Below are positions 12,054 to 22,442 of a stretch of 30,653 nt of DNA, in pieces. Within the stretch, counting starts at the first letter, position 1; the number at the start of each line of letters is the position of its first letter. The translations under genes were made by a program, and so were the position numbers. The notes under the pieces are model-generated. The model had not been told where the DNA came from. It did not search any database and saw nothing but the letters and a program-made list of their open reading frames with translations. This DNA comes from Pholiota molesta (lineage: Eukaryota; Basidiomycota; Agaricomycetes; Agaricales; Strophariaceae), in NCBI GenBank assembly GCA_014925825.1, contig JACGCK010000380.1, positions 1 through 30,653 of the forward strand, written 5' to 3'.

Positions 12054-15000
12054 ATGGGCAAAAGAAAACGCGTCTCAACCTCCGTCCGCCTATACGCCGA
12101 TGAAGGTGTCTCGGCGCTCCTTTCACAGTCGGATATCAGTAGTCGTCGCCAAGCTTCGGGCTCCAGGTACACTGATCAGCTGCATAGTAAGTTTCATATT
12201 CAATGTTGTTTAATACATGTCTTACTCACGTTTCATGTCTAGCATTGAGCGACGCTAGTCGCGCTGTTCTCACCGCCATTCGCCAAGAAGAATCTACCCC
12301 CGATGTCGCTAGCTTGGAAAATGAAGAGATCCCGTTTACACATGAGGATGTTATTGGGGCCGAACAGGATGCGGAGGGTGGATGGGTGGATGATGAAGCG
12401 TTCCTGAGCGCTGTCAGGGATACCATCTCACATAGGTACGTCGTCATGTTCGTGATACCCGATGCCCCTTCTGATGCCCTCTTTAGCGAAGGCCCCCAAC
12501 GTCATTATGTTGATGGCCGCTCATGGCGTCAACGTCTCAATCATCAACATGCCAACTGGCAGCCTTTCATTGAAGACCTTGTCATTGCATACCTGCAATG
12601 GCGTTATCCCGTCCCTGTTACTGTAGTGCCTCCAGCTTCTGTCTCTCCCCCTGACCCTATGATACCTCCGTCGGAGCCTTCGTCTTTACCCGTACCTGAT
12701 ATGTTTGACTTCACCATCTCTGTCATAGACTTGTATACGTTAATTCCATCAATTCATGTCTCACTCCCAGCTAATTCAACGGCACCCATTGCCATGATGC
12801 GTCAGGGCTATTTGCCTGCCACGCCTGTCAACCCAAGCCTTGGGGTCTCTGTACAAACTTTGGACTTGTTTAGGCGACTTCGCTCTCGCAAGGCGTCCCT
12901 GAGCGTGGAGGCATATGCCAAGGTGCTGTGTGATCTCTACAATGTAAGCATCACCATCATTCTCGCTGTAGCAGGCATTCAAACAAAGTGATGTCAGATT
13001 CCATACAAGCGACGGTATCGAAAAGCGATCTCCGACGCCTTTGATGTTTACCTCACGATTCTCCGTGCTGTAAACGTGCAAGTAGCCGACATCCTTGGGC
13101 GCAATTCACCAAACTGGCGAGTTCTGAATGCCTGCCCGGCTTGCACGTATGAGGTACGTTTATGATATTTTCTATGTAGTTTTCCTCCACTCAATGGGTC
13201 TACAGTTGAAAGAAGAGCCCTATCTGAAGTACCAACGTCTGTTCGCAATGGATGGCAATAACTCCTTGAAGAGAATTCACACGATAGGGTCCCGATCCAT
13301 TGCCGATCAGCGCGCATTCGACAGCGATTATTTCTTATCGCCTGATTATGTTGACGGCTTCGCCAATGATGTCAAACGCAGGGTTGTCCCACCGGATGCA
13401 TCTGAAGATGCTGACGAGACGCATGTTCAGAAAGAACAAGACATTTCAATGGAAGGGGATCCCACTGACGGCGCAGGAGACACTGACCGACCATGCGCGG
13501 ATAATTGGAAAGCCAGCAAAGCCGACGGAGAGCAACGAATGTGGGGAATCTTTTTGGAGACTGGAATTTTTGCGGCGGCTTGCCGCCATGGCTTCTTTTT
13601 GTGGATTGCAGATATGTTGAAAAGTGGAGAACTGTAAGTCGCCCATTTAGTAATGCCACCGACGTAACTAACTCCATTTTGCAGAGCGAAATACCCTTTG
13701 GCAATCACAGCCAAAGCCTTGGAGACAATGGGCGATCGGTTATTGATTGGCTACGACATCGGCTGTTCCTTTTCCGCGACGCTGAAATCCAGCTCCCTTG
13801 CCGATCGCTTTCGCATGTCCGCATCGAAATGTTGTCCCAACGCCTTCCACGGCTACAGCCACAACTATCTATGCCAAGCGCGAAATCACCCGAACATCAT
13901 CGAAGGGATCGGCCTCGAGGATCTTGAAGTCATGGAGCGCGTCTTCAGCGCTTCGAATCAACTTGCATCCGTCACACGATATGCGAGCGCTTACCGACGG
14001 CGCCTCCTCATTGACCAGTATGTTCGGCAATGGGATGCTGAAAAGTATGAGAACTTGGCGACATTCCTTTACAACAACTACAAACAGGCGCTGAAGATCA
14101 TCCGCGAAGACTCTATTGCCTTTGAGCACGCAATGCAGGCGCTAGAAATCGACTCGACGGAGCAGCTTGAAGCTTGGCGCCTGGAAGAGCTCAAATACCT
14201 CGAGACTCTAGGCAAGGAGGATGACTACGACGTGATGGCGGTCGCTTACGTCGAGCGACTTGATGAATATAATGAACTAAAGTGCGCGTCTATCTCTTTT
14301 TTTAGAAACTTGTTAATTTTAGATTTTGCTTAGCCGGAGATATGAAAACGCATCTACGTCATTTCAAGCGACGTTCTTGGTTTCAACGCCTACGGAATAC
14401 GGAGATTCGACTGCGAATCCATCTTTGATGTATTCCTCCGACCTCTCGAAGACGCGCCTCTTAGAAACGGAACGGCGATACGCTGACGAACGACGAGCTT
14501 CCATCCACCGAGAACTGGTTGAAATGGAGGTCAAAATGGAGATAACAACACGATGGCATGCCTCAATGCCTGAGTACATTGAGGCCAGGCAATATATGAG
14601 TCGGCGGAAGTATGAGAAAGCAGTTGATGCACTGCAGAAGCTCGTCGTTCAGCGGCTCTTCGAGCTCCAGAGGATGAACCAGTCACAAAATGGTGATGTA
14701 CCGTGAATCAGCTATCGTGCATCTTAACTGATTTTCCTTGATTCTAGGGTATCAAATGCGGACTCATATCGCGAAGGCCTTGCAGCGCCGCAGCAAGGCG
14801 ATTCAACGTGCCGTAAAGGCTTACAACGTTGCAGCCTTAGAGCTCTCACCTGCTAAACCAACAATTGACTGGAACAAGGTCTCGCATTACCAGTTCCTTG
14901 ACGAATTTCCGCTGCTCCGGAATACGTCTCAAGATCTTACAGGAAAGCGATGGGCCACAGCAGCTGTACGTGAAACCATGAAGCAGTACCACCGTATCTG

Positions 15001-15431
15001 CCGAGCACGCGAAGAACTCACTCGCTGCAATGTGGAAATCCGGCGCCTTCATACGTCGATTGTAGACGAAGCCGTTTTATTTCGTGAGCTCCTCGCCCAG
15101 TTTGACTCACTTTCAAACCCAATAGTCGGCGCTGTCAAGGATGAAATTGTCCTTCGGACGCGCATCAATGAGAACCTTCTGGAGAAGCTATCTCAGATAT
15201 ATTCTCTTGAAGGATACTCGGGAAATCCGACACCTGGGACTAGAACTACACGAGGTAAGTTTATTTTTTGCTCTTCTTGTTTTTAACGATTCTGATGTTC
15301 TATTTTACATTCCAGACCCACATGAGAATGCGATGGATTCGACCGCAGATATCCATGCAGAAATCCGACGTGAAAGCGAAGCCACGATTAGACCCCATGG
15401 GCAGCCTCGTGGTAATGAGATTTCCCATTGA
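12054..15431 (+). CDS. KDZ-class transposase
   Basis: DDE-type transposase with the KDZ version of the RNase H fold, which would cut and join the ends of this element in the nucleus. Nine exons by eye: 12054-12186, 12243-12435, 12487-12943, 12998-13153, 13206-13633, 13685-14281, 14334-14692, 14748-15254, 15316-15431, an unbroken 981-aa frame. The N-terminus is MGKRKR, a likely nuclear signal. Family marks are CPAC at 307-310, LFAMDGNNSLKR with Asp329, CRHG at 439-442 before SGELAKYPLA, GYDIGC with Asp480, HGYSHNYLCQ at 511-520 (zinc ligands) and GLEDLEVMERVFS at 532-544 with the acidic third position. A long helical C-terminal part (QMRTHIAKALQRRSKAI, then EIRRLHTSI) follows, as in relatives. 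The third intron candidate (12436-12486) is in frame and could be retained. Splice sites in the 14282-14333 intron have alternatives. Confidence 0.93.
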
Positions 15432-15758
15432 GAGGTTGAGGTTGACACTGACGATGAGTCCGACTTGGATGATGAACGAGAAGGAATTATATCGTTAGTT
15501 GATTTTGTATCAAATTTACCGCAGTAATTAGAAGAGATCTCATAGTACCAGAAGCTCGAAAGTAAAGGATTGAGATCTATAAGTTTGTTGCATATCTATG
15601 CATGAGTCGCACGGCTACATAATATTACGACAAGCTGTCATTAATTAGACATCTCAATACTTGATAAGGACATCCTATTGTCTTCTGGCTAGGTATAAGT
15701 ATATTCCTGCGCTTTCATTACCGCTCTGTACCCGCTTCTCACTCTTCTCTTCTTTTTG
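15432..15758. other. spacer between transposase and accessory gene
   Basis: AT-rich, about 330 bp, with no open frame worth calling. It probably contains the transposase 3' end and the accessory gene promoter; TCTCACTCTTCTCTTC just before the next ATG looks like a fungal pyrimidine-rich start region. Confidence 0.4.
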
Positions 15759-17031
15759 ATGGAAGAAGAACATTGCTTCGCCATCATAGGTGGTGCCAGT
15801 CCTGGCATCCAAAATATCGTGTAAGCATTCTTCAACGCGGAACTCCAACATCTCACCCACCCTCTCTCTAGTCCAAACGTCTCCCTCGGCCCCAAACGTC
15901 CAACATGGCCACTTGTCATTGAATGCACCACTCGCGAGCAAGCCCTACGCATCGTTGACATTCACAATGCAATCATGGGAGGGACAGCGTTTAGTTTGCC
16001 GGACGAACAGATGGCGCGTTGGATATGGGAGAACGAGGCAATCCAACGGCTCAGCGCCCTCCCTATCTTCAAGGGCCCGTTCTATGTCCTCGTCTATTCC
16101 ATAAAACATAAGAATGGTGCCGGGAAAATTCATGGGATCTTCCCTACATGGCAGTAAGTCGTTTTTATATGCAAGTATGCGCTCTAACACATCATTTAGG
16201 GACATCGAAGTGGAACTGAATGGCGCTACCAAGCCTAAGTACAAACGCCGGGAGCACCTCATCGATGCTATCGTCTATTTCATCCTCCGGGGGAACGACT
16301 CTGCAGTTGCGCATTACAATATGGCGCCAAAGCCCAACTATCAAGAGTCATGGGCGATCCAATCACATAGTACGTTTCTTTTATCATGTTATATATCTCA
16401 ATCTAATCTGCTTCTAGCCCTGATCACACCCAATTCAAAGTCAAACGGGAAGAAGGGCGTCACGAATACTCCAGCACCGACACCCATACAAGTCGGTACG
16501 AAGCCTAAGGCTAGATATCGCTCTCGATCTCCCCATGCCGGACCTTCAAACCAAGCATTGTTGTTATCGCCGTTTTCTCTGACGCTCTCGGACTCTTCAG
16601 AGGAAAACGAACGGTTTTCGAATGCTTCCGACCTGTTCGATTATACGAACTCGCCATCGCCAACGACTGCTTCTGCTGACCCTCTTTTCAGAGCCTCCGT
16701 TCAAACAGGTTCCGTGGTCCCGCTGGCATCAGAGGTTCCAGTGGCCGGTTTTTTTTCATATTCACGAAACCTCGCTGGTATTGTTGGATATCGTATGTCT
16801 GAGCCCCCAACAGATAACTCCCGTGAACCTCTCCCAACTTTTACCAACCTCGCTACTGCATACCTAGTTGCTCATGGGTATCATTCTACGTCTTACTTTG
16901 TTGTACAGCAAGCGCTCAACCTTTATCCAAATGATGCCCCACAATTCACAACATATCTCCAGGAGCGCGGTATGTCGCAACTTGAGGCCGAATGGCTCTG
17001 GTTTGTTTTGCATACAGTTGTCCCCACGTAA
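15759..17031 (+). CDS. transposon accessory protein with tentative viroplasmin-like modules
   Basis: Four exons (15759-15820, 15872-16153, 16200-16369, 16418-17031) give an intact 375-aa frame. The N-terminus reads CFAIIGGASPGIQ followed by IECTTREQALRIV. Around residues 95-145 there is YVLVYSIKHKNGAGKIHGIFPTWQ... and a REHLIDAIVYFILRG strand/helix end. Both resemble the layout of the RNase H1 N-terminal/caulimovirus viroplasmin fold (Y-V-x-x-G...PGI/GIF..W...F..REEA), a nucleic-acid-binding module. That assignment is inference from pattern only. The middle is Ser/Pro-rich and basic (KPKARYRSRSPHAG), probably disordered. The last 60 residues look like a compact helical domain (TAYLVAHGYHSTSYFVVQQA...EAEWLWFVLH). 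It lies between transposase and HMG gene, same strand, so it probably assists transposition or DNA binding. Exact function unknown. Confidence 0.75.
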
Positions 17032-17117
17032 TAACTTTGTTTGTATTTTCCCCCCGCCGCCCTGAATAAATTGTTGACCGCCCGTTGCCCGTTTATTTTC
17101 TCCCTACTCTGCATGAC

Positions 17118-18794
17118 ATGACACTCGACAGAAAAAACACTCCAATTCTCCACCGGCTACTCAGCACACAGAGAAAATATGTGACTGCTAAGGTGCGCAA
17201 GGTGCACCGCAGGATCAAGAAGGTGGTGTCGAAGCGTGTCTTAACACCTGTGGAAAAAGCTTTGCGCACTGAACGCCGTCGGAAAGCTCGTGAGTCACTC
17301 AAGACTGATCTCCAGGCTTGTCGCGAGCTTGTAACGGCTGAGGCTGTAAAGCTTCGGGAGAAGCATGGCGGCCACTCTGTTGAATTCTACCGCAAGGCTA
17401 TTTTACAAGAAGGCCGCCTCAAGCAAGGTCGCAAGGTTAGTCCGTGGAATGGCTGGGTGTATCTTGAAGGTATCCGTCTAAACGACGGTGAGTATTTTTT
17501 AGAATTCATGTTCTTACTCTATGCTCATGTATACTTAGGTGCCGAGGATGGTAAGCGCTTGAAAGCGCACGAAATTACGAAGATAGCAAAAGAATCATGG
17601 GATAAAATGTCCCCCGACGAACGACTTGCTGCCGCTGCTCCTGGCGTTGCAAAAATCATCGAGGAGCGAGAGGCGAAGACTCTTGGAGTTCGTAATGCGC
17701 CTCTTTCTGCTTATCACGACACTCGACGAACACTGGAGTTGCTGGATCATGAGGTACGTGTATGATGTGAATTCTTAAAAGCTAGATGCTGACTATTTGT
17801 TACTTAGATCAGGGCGCTTCATGCACGCACCTCAACGGAGGTCCTGCTAGTTGCTGTCCGCAAGTCCAATGATCATTACAATGCACCCGCAGTTCTTGTC
17901 ACCAGCCAACGGGTGCTGGATTTCTTCGACATATCCGTTAAGGAAAATCTGCCCGATTTCGCGCTCAAATTCGAAGCCTTTAGTTTGTCGGGGGTACAAG
18001 GTAGATTCTATTCTTCTATATATTCCTATAGGTCATTAACCATCATCTTTTAGGTGTTGTAGGGAATTATGTGCAGACTACTCTACAGTTGAAATCACAG
18101 TTGGCATCTGTAATTCTTGAGAAACTCCGTACGAACTTTTACCATACCTACGTTTCTACCTCAGTGCTCACTGACATTGGACTCAGGCGCCGTCGCGGGC
18201 ATGCCTGTCCCCGAATGTACTATTCTGGGTTCGACACGGCAATCACGGCTAAGTATGCCGTCATCCTTGGAGTGTTGGCCATTGGAGAAATTCTGCTCAC
18301 CTAGTGACATCGCCTCTCGGAATGAACTGAATGTTCTCTTGACCGCTTTTCAGTCGGGTGCAACTCGTTTCCGGAAGCTTTCGTCCATGGAGTTTGAGCT
18401 TTGGACAACACGGCGTCTTGCAGACACCACTCAGACATCGGCTACACAACAAAATTCTGATGCCACTGGTACCACCGACGCCACTGGGAATATGGACACC
18501 AACGCCACTGAGAATGTGAACGCCACTACGAACGCTGCGCACCCACAGCCTTCCCCATTTGCGCCGCATATGTCTGCTTCCAGCAACGGCAATGACGAGA
18601 ACACTCCGCCGCCGCAATCCACCACTCCTCTCATCCCTGCCAAGCGCAAGGCTACTGGTGCCCCACTTCAGATCATTACCTACAACTCCGGGGTTACAAC
18701 TGCTGATGGAACTAACTTGGGCGTTGTCAAGAAACCGCGGAAGCCACGCAAAGACAAGGGGCAGCCAAGGGGGCCAAGGGCGAAGAAGGCCTAG
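17118..18794 (+). CDS. divergent HMG-domain-like protein of KDZ transposon
   Basis: Five exons (17118-17487, 17539-17753, 17808-18000, 18054-18128, 18187-18794) give an intact 486-aa frame. The start is the second of two nearby ATGs, because the first (17113) meets TGA at once. Residues about 5-70 are very basic and helical (KVRKVHRRIKKVV). Residues about 100-175 read KVSPWNGWVYLEGIRLND...LKAHEITKIAKESWDKMSPDERLAA, which has the order of an HMG box (basic-Pro-Trp-Asn start, W-x-x-MS-x-x-E). Next comes a region with EVLLVAVRKSNDHYNAPAVL. After an Asn/Thr-rich linker with degenerate DATG/NAT repeats the protein ends in KKPRKPRKDKGQPRGPRAKK, AT-hook-like but with GP in place of the RGRP core. 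KDZ elements are known to carry a divergent HMG protein; it probably bends or marks the element's ends. The role is inferred. Confidence 0.8.
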
Positions 18795-19242
18795 ACATTG
18801 ACCAACTTATGTTACATAGAATATCAAGTCAATTAATTCATCTATTGCGAAAGAGCTACGGAATTGAACTTGAACAGAGCAACAACTTGACGAAGACATG
18901 GATAAGTGGCCAAGGTGGCAAGATAAATAGTGAAGAATGACAACACAGACAGTGACAGAGAACACGTAGCAATACAAATTACCGGAGAAATGATGCAATA
19001 GAGGTAGAGAATATGAGGATTAAAAAAATCGTGTATGAAAAGCGGGAAGATTGGGACACCAACATAACATCAGCGAGGGACGCGGAGTCCGTGTCCAGGA
19101 CAAAGGCGCGGCGCCGACGTCCTGCTGAGAACATATCACCTGCATGATACCAGTTGCTAAGGCTGCAAGCGAGGCCTGAGTGGCGAGAAGTCTGTTGGGC
19201 ATTGTGAGACCCTGAGCAATGGGGGGGGGAGAGTGGGAGGTA
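18795..19242. other. 3' flank of the HMG gene
   Basis: Holds the 3' region of the HMG-like gene, then a divergent block that joins the module array of the right arm. No gene is seen. The short GGACACGGACTCCGCG-type block (minus strand, about 19078-19096) reappears in altered form at about 19344-19362, so this part was also built by module duplication. Confidence 0.4.
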
Positions 19243-19801
19243 CCTATTGATAAGTTAACCGAAGGGAAAGTTGCGGAAACACGGTTTTCGAGGGGAAGAT
19301 CGGGAGCTCGATGTAACGTCAGCGCAACGTAACCTCAGCGAGCCACTCGGACTCCGTGTCCAGGACAAGCAAGGCCCCGGCAGCGAGAAGTCTGTTGGGC
19401 GTTGTGAGACCCTGAGCCACGGGGCATGAGAGAGTGGGAAATACCTTTTCATAAGTTAACCAAAGGGAAAGGTATGGAAACGCCGTTTCAAAGGGGTGAT
19501 GGGAAGCACAGTCGGCGAAAATACACCGTGGGCGGAGTCGGCAGACAAGCGAAGGTACGTAGTACGTATTCTGTTGCCCGTTGTCAGACCTGAGAAACGG
19601 GGAAGGGGGAGAGTTATGCGTACCTATTGATAAGTTAACCGAAGGGAAGGGTTTCGGCGCATTGGAAACGCCGCTTTCAAGGGGTGGTGGGAAGGAGAGC
19701 TGGCACCGAGGGGCAGAAGCAGATGTGGGGATTGAAGGGGTCCGTTTCCTGTTGCTCTTGTCAGACACTGAGGACCGGGGAAGGGGGAGAGTAGGACATA
19801 C
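19243..19801 (-). repeat. tandem exon-intron modules of the right arm
   Basis: Read on the minus strand, the GT-type junctions lie at 19801, 19623, 19444 and 19243 (spacings 178, 179, 201). Each follows a TTAACTTAT-like block and is followed by a pyrimidine tract, a CTGACAA- or CTCACAA-type branch-like motif and CAACAG. The outer two modules are nearly identical to the left arm. The inner two share the frame of the unit but have different block sequence and degenerate junctions (GTATTT, GTACCT). They point inward, toward the 3' end of the HMG-like gene. Confidence 0.7.
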
Positions 19802-20043
19802 CAATAGGGTGCATTAATAAGTTACGCAGGGGTAAAGAGAAGCATGTGAGCGCGTTGGGGTGAGGCTGCACGAACACCACGGTGTAGGGATGTTGTTGTC
19901 AAAGAGCGACGGCGTTGGCAGTGAGGAGGAACCGCTTGGAAGGCGGGGAGGAGGAGAAGGGCCTACGGAGGCAGACGATGGACAGCATGGGGACGGGGGC
20001 AGAAGTAAGGGTGGGAAAACGTCTGTGACAGCGAGGACCTCAC

Positions 20044-20049
20044 CTTATA
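20044..20049 (-). promoter_or_regulatory. TATA-like box in right arm
   Basis: Mirror copy of the left-arm TATAAG box. If active it would start a minus-strand transcript through the right-arm modules and antisense to the HMG-like gene. No separate evidence for activity. Confidence 0.25.
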
Positions 20050-20112
20050 ACGTCCTCGGAGCTTTAGAAACAAACAAGGATCAAGTTGATCAACCTACCA
20101 TAATGGGAACGC

Positions 20113-20510
20113 CTGGCAACAGGATGACAGCGCGCGCTGTCAAGTGCCTGGGAAATCACACTCCTAATAATAGCAGCGCTGAAAAGTTCACATGCACGTG
20201 GCCTGGGGCCACGTCAGCGTAGCGTGCGCGCGCGCAAACGCGCGCATCGAGCAACACATTGGCCAGCGTCTAAGCGCAGGCGAGCGGCGCTCAGACTCGC
20301 GCGCTAGTAACCATGAGTATGCTTATTATATGGCGCTCTTCAGCGTATGCATTATAACTGCCTGAAAGCGAGCGCGCTCTGTGCATTTCAAAGTATACAC
20401 AATAGCGCCCCAATGCGGGGGCGCACTGCCTTTGAACTCATCGCGCTATAATCTACATGATATAATGCACATAAGCGCCAAAAAAGCGCCCAGCACGGGG
20501 CAAATTGCTG
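20113..20510. promoter_or_regulatory. GCGC-rich palindromic cluster in right arm
   Basis: Mirror of the left cluster, with the same perfect hairpin (20196-20214) and 16-bp palindrome GACAGCGCGCGCTGTC (20126-20141) preserved although single bases are missing around them. Preservation of the palindromes suggests a binding role for transposition; this is inference. Confidence 0.5.
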
Positions 20511-20849
20511 CTAAAGCGCTCACCACCCTACCCGAGGGCGGGAAAGCAGGCGGGATGGCGCGGGAAAGGGCGCACGGCCTCACTGCGCTAGCCGAGGGAA
20601 ATGATGCGGAGGATCCCACGGGAGGGACGTTATCATATCAATGATGGGAATGGGATATCTTATCATATCAGCAAAGGGAGGGATCATTATCTCATCTAAT
20701 TAACTTGGGTAATATCTTAGAGGGAGCCAGGAATTAGTTGACTATTACTGGGAGTGAGTGGGAATCATGGTTTCCAGGCTAACTGATCTCGGGGATCCCC
20801 CCCCCGATTAACCGGTCTAATTTGACAGTGTTTACGTGATGTCGAGGTG

Positions 20850-20857
20850 GCTTGAGT
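20850..20857. repeat. right copy of 8-bp target-site duplication
   Basis: GCTTGAGT, identical to 10191-10198, abutting the end of the right inverted repeat. Removing the element and one copy would give the empty site ...ACATGTAAGCTTGAGTGTTGG.... Confidence 0.9.
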
Positions 20858-22440
20858 GTTGGTTTCACTCGTCCTCCAGACTAAGGAGTTGGGATTGCAA
20901 GGCACCTATTCTGCGCATCGGCAAAGCCTCGCTGCACGCCGCACGGTGATGTTTGAACTCCAATCCGATAATAGATGAGACTAGATCTGATTAGGACTCT
21001 AGGAGTAGCAACATGGATACAGGGTGGCATGAGAATTACGGGCATTAGATGCCGCTTGTGTCTGTCGAGGGTCAGCGCTCAGCGCTCGGCCTTGAAGCTT
21101 GAAGCTTGAAAGAGCTTAGCCTTTAGTCTACCAGAGAACTTACAGACAGTTGTCGAGCAAATGCATAATAGTTGGGGTAGCGGGCGTCTCTTTAAATAAA
21201 TCGGCTTCATATTAAGTATGGATAATGCAATCTCGGGCGCTGTCATCTACGTCCACTAAATAAATATTATCAGCTTTCGACTGAATCATACAAAGAGGCT
21301 TTCCATTGAAATCTTCTAGCACTTAAATATTCATGGCTAACCGAGCCCAACGTTCCATGGCAGCCAGAAACCTTACCATTATTGTGTCCAGCACCGCAGC
21401 CGCTCATACTACTTCCTCCCGCACCCTCAAGCTGCATCGTATACATTAGCTCAACCAGCCTTCCATCCCCAAGCACTTCCCCCGGTCCAGGACATCAGGA
21501 CCACCACCACATTCGCCACATCCTCCGTGGCCACGAATGCGACTCGGACTTCGAGCACCATCGCCGACAACAGTACCGTCTCCCCCGCCCACTGCAAACG
21601 GCACGGTACCAATCTTCACCGGCGTTTTATCGTCGCGCAGAACGCGACCGCATTGACAGCGCAATGGAATCTGGATGTCGTTGCCCACCTTCGAGTCTGA
21701 TTTGTTCGGCGCTTATTTAGATTTGGGCGCCGCTGCTATTATTAGAACAACTACGTTCAGCGCTGGTCAAGTATCGAGACGGTGATTTGAGGTCTCTGCT
21801 AAGCAAGTCTTGAAAGCCTTTCGTATCATGGATGCTGATCCTCTAGTAGATGCAGAAGACGTTGTTTTAACCAAGTAGACACTGGGTAAAAAGGTTTTCG
21901 ACTGGATAAAAAGGTTTCTCCCGAGTCGATGGATTAGGAAAGTTCTTCTCGCTCGGACCGTTATTGCAGATCATGGAAGAGTGTTCCAGAGACTCATTCT
22001 CATAGATCCGCTCGAGTAGTGTGCCGTTCAGTTGTGTAGATCGACGTCTCTCAGCTTAACGACGAAATACAACGCAACATGCTCCTTTACGGCATTAATT
22101 GCCGCCTCCAGAGAACTACGCTGAACTACGCCATAGTTGTCGTTTTGAGAATCCGATTTGCGTTTATACAAGACTCATTTCCTGAAGTAGTAGTGCCGTT
22201 GGATTTTGCATTGCTTTCAAGAGAGCTCGCCATTCATTGCATATTGAACGTAGAATATTTGAATACTTATACAATGAAGCCTCTTGACGGTGAAAGTTGG
22301 CCGTAATGGACGATAATCACCAGGTAATCATCCAAAAAGATGCCTCAAACTTGAGCTTGGCAGATAAATTGGTTCTTTTCGGAGAAGTGGGCATCGAAAC
22401 ATCAGCGCTTCAGTTTCATCTTCTGCGTACAGATCACCTA
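20858..22440. other. intergenic right flank of the transposon
   Basis: No intact gene is seen. Notable are a triple AAGCTTG repeat (about 21096-21112), two AGCGCT-type repeats (about 21073-21088), a Thr/Ser-rich open stretch on the plus strand (about 21424-21711) with no start or splice support, a GCGC-motif block at 21709-21765 that shares a 15-mer with the transposon arms, and a 20-bp tandem pair ACTGG(G/A)TAAAAAGGTTT (21881-21920). Confidence 0.4.
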
Positions 22441-22442
22441 GA

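Larger units (their letters stand above)
10199..20849 (+). mobile_element. complete KDZ-class DNA transposon, 10.65 kb
   Basis: The limits are set by inverted ends (CACCTCGACATCACGT inward from both sides) flanked by an exact 8-bp duplication, GCTTGAGT. Inverted repeats of about 1.4 kb enclose three plus-strand genes: transposase (12054-15431), an accessory gene (15759-17031) and an HMG-like gene (17118-18794). Class is assigned from the transposase; the KDZ class (Iyer et al., 2014, PNAS) was described from basidiomycetes as often carrying a divergent HMG protein and TET/JBP genes. I see no dioxygenase here. Nearly identical arms, an intact duplication and an unbroken transposase frame suggest recent movement and a potentially autonomous element. 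No nested insertion is visible inside it. Confidence 0.93.
19442..20849 (-). repeat. right terminal inverted repeat, about 1.41 kb
   Basis: Reverse complement of the left arm, ending GATGTCGAGGTG at 20849 immediately before the duplicated GCTTGAGT. The outer 150 bp are identical to the left arm, including a run of nine C/G. Between about 19.75 and 20.65 kb it lacks one base at about 15 separate places relative to the left arm. I found no place where the left arm lacks one. Confidence 0.93.

Noticed and set aside
19319..19804. 161-codon minus-strand frame in the right arm
   Set aside because: It crosses the intron-like modules and is not kept open in the same frame by the matching left arm; block lengths are not multiples of three.
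10199..20849. hAT element as the class of the transposon
   Set aside because: It also makes 8-bp duplications, but the transposase motifs (DGNNSLKR, GYDIGC, HGYSHN..CQ, GLEDLEVMER) are KDZ, not hAT.
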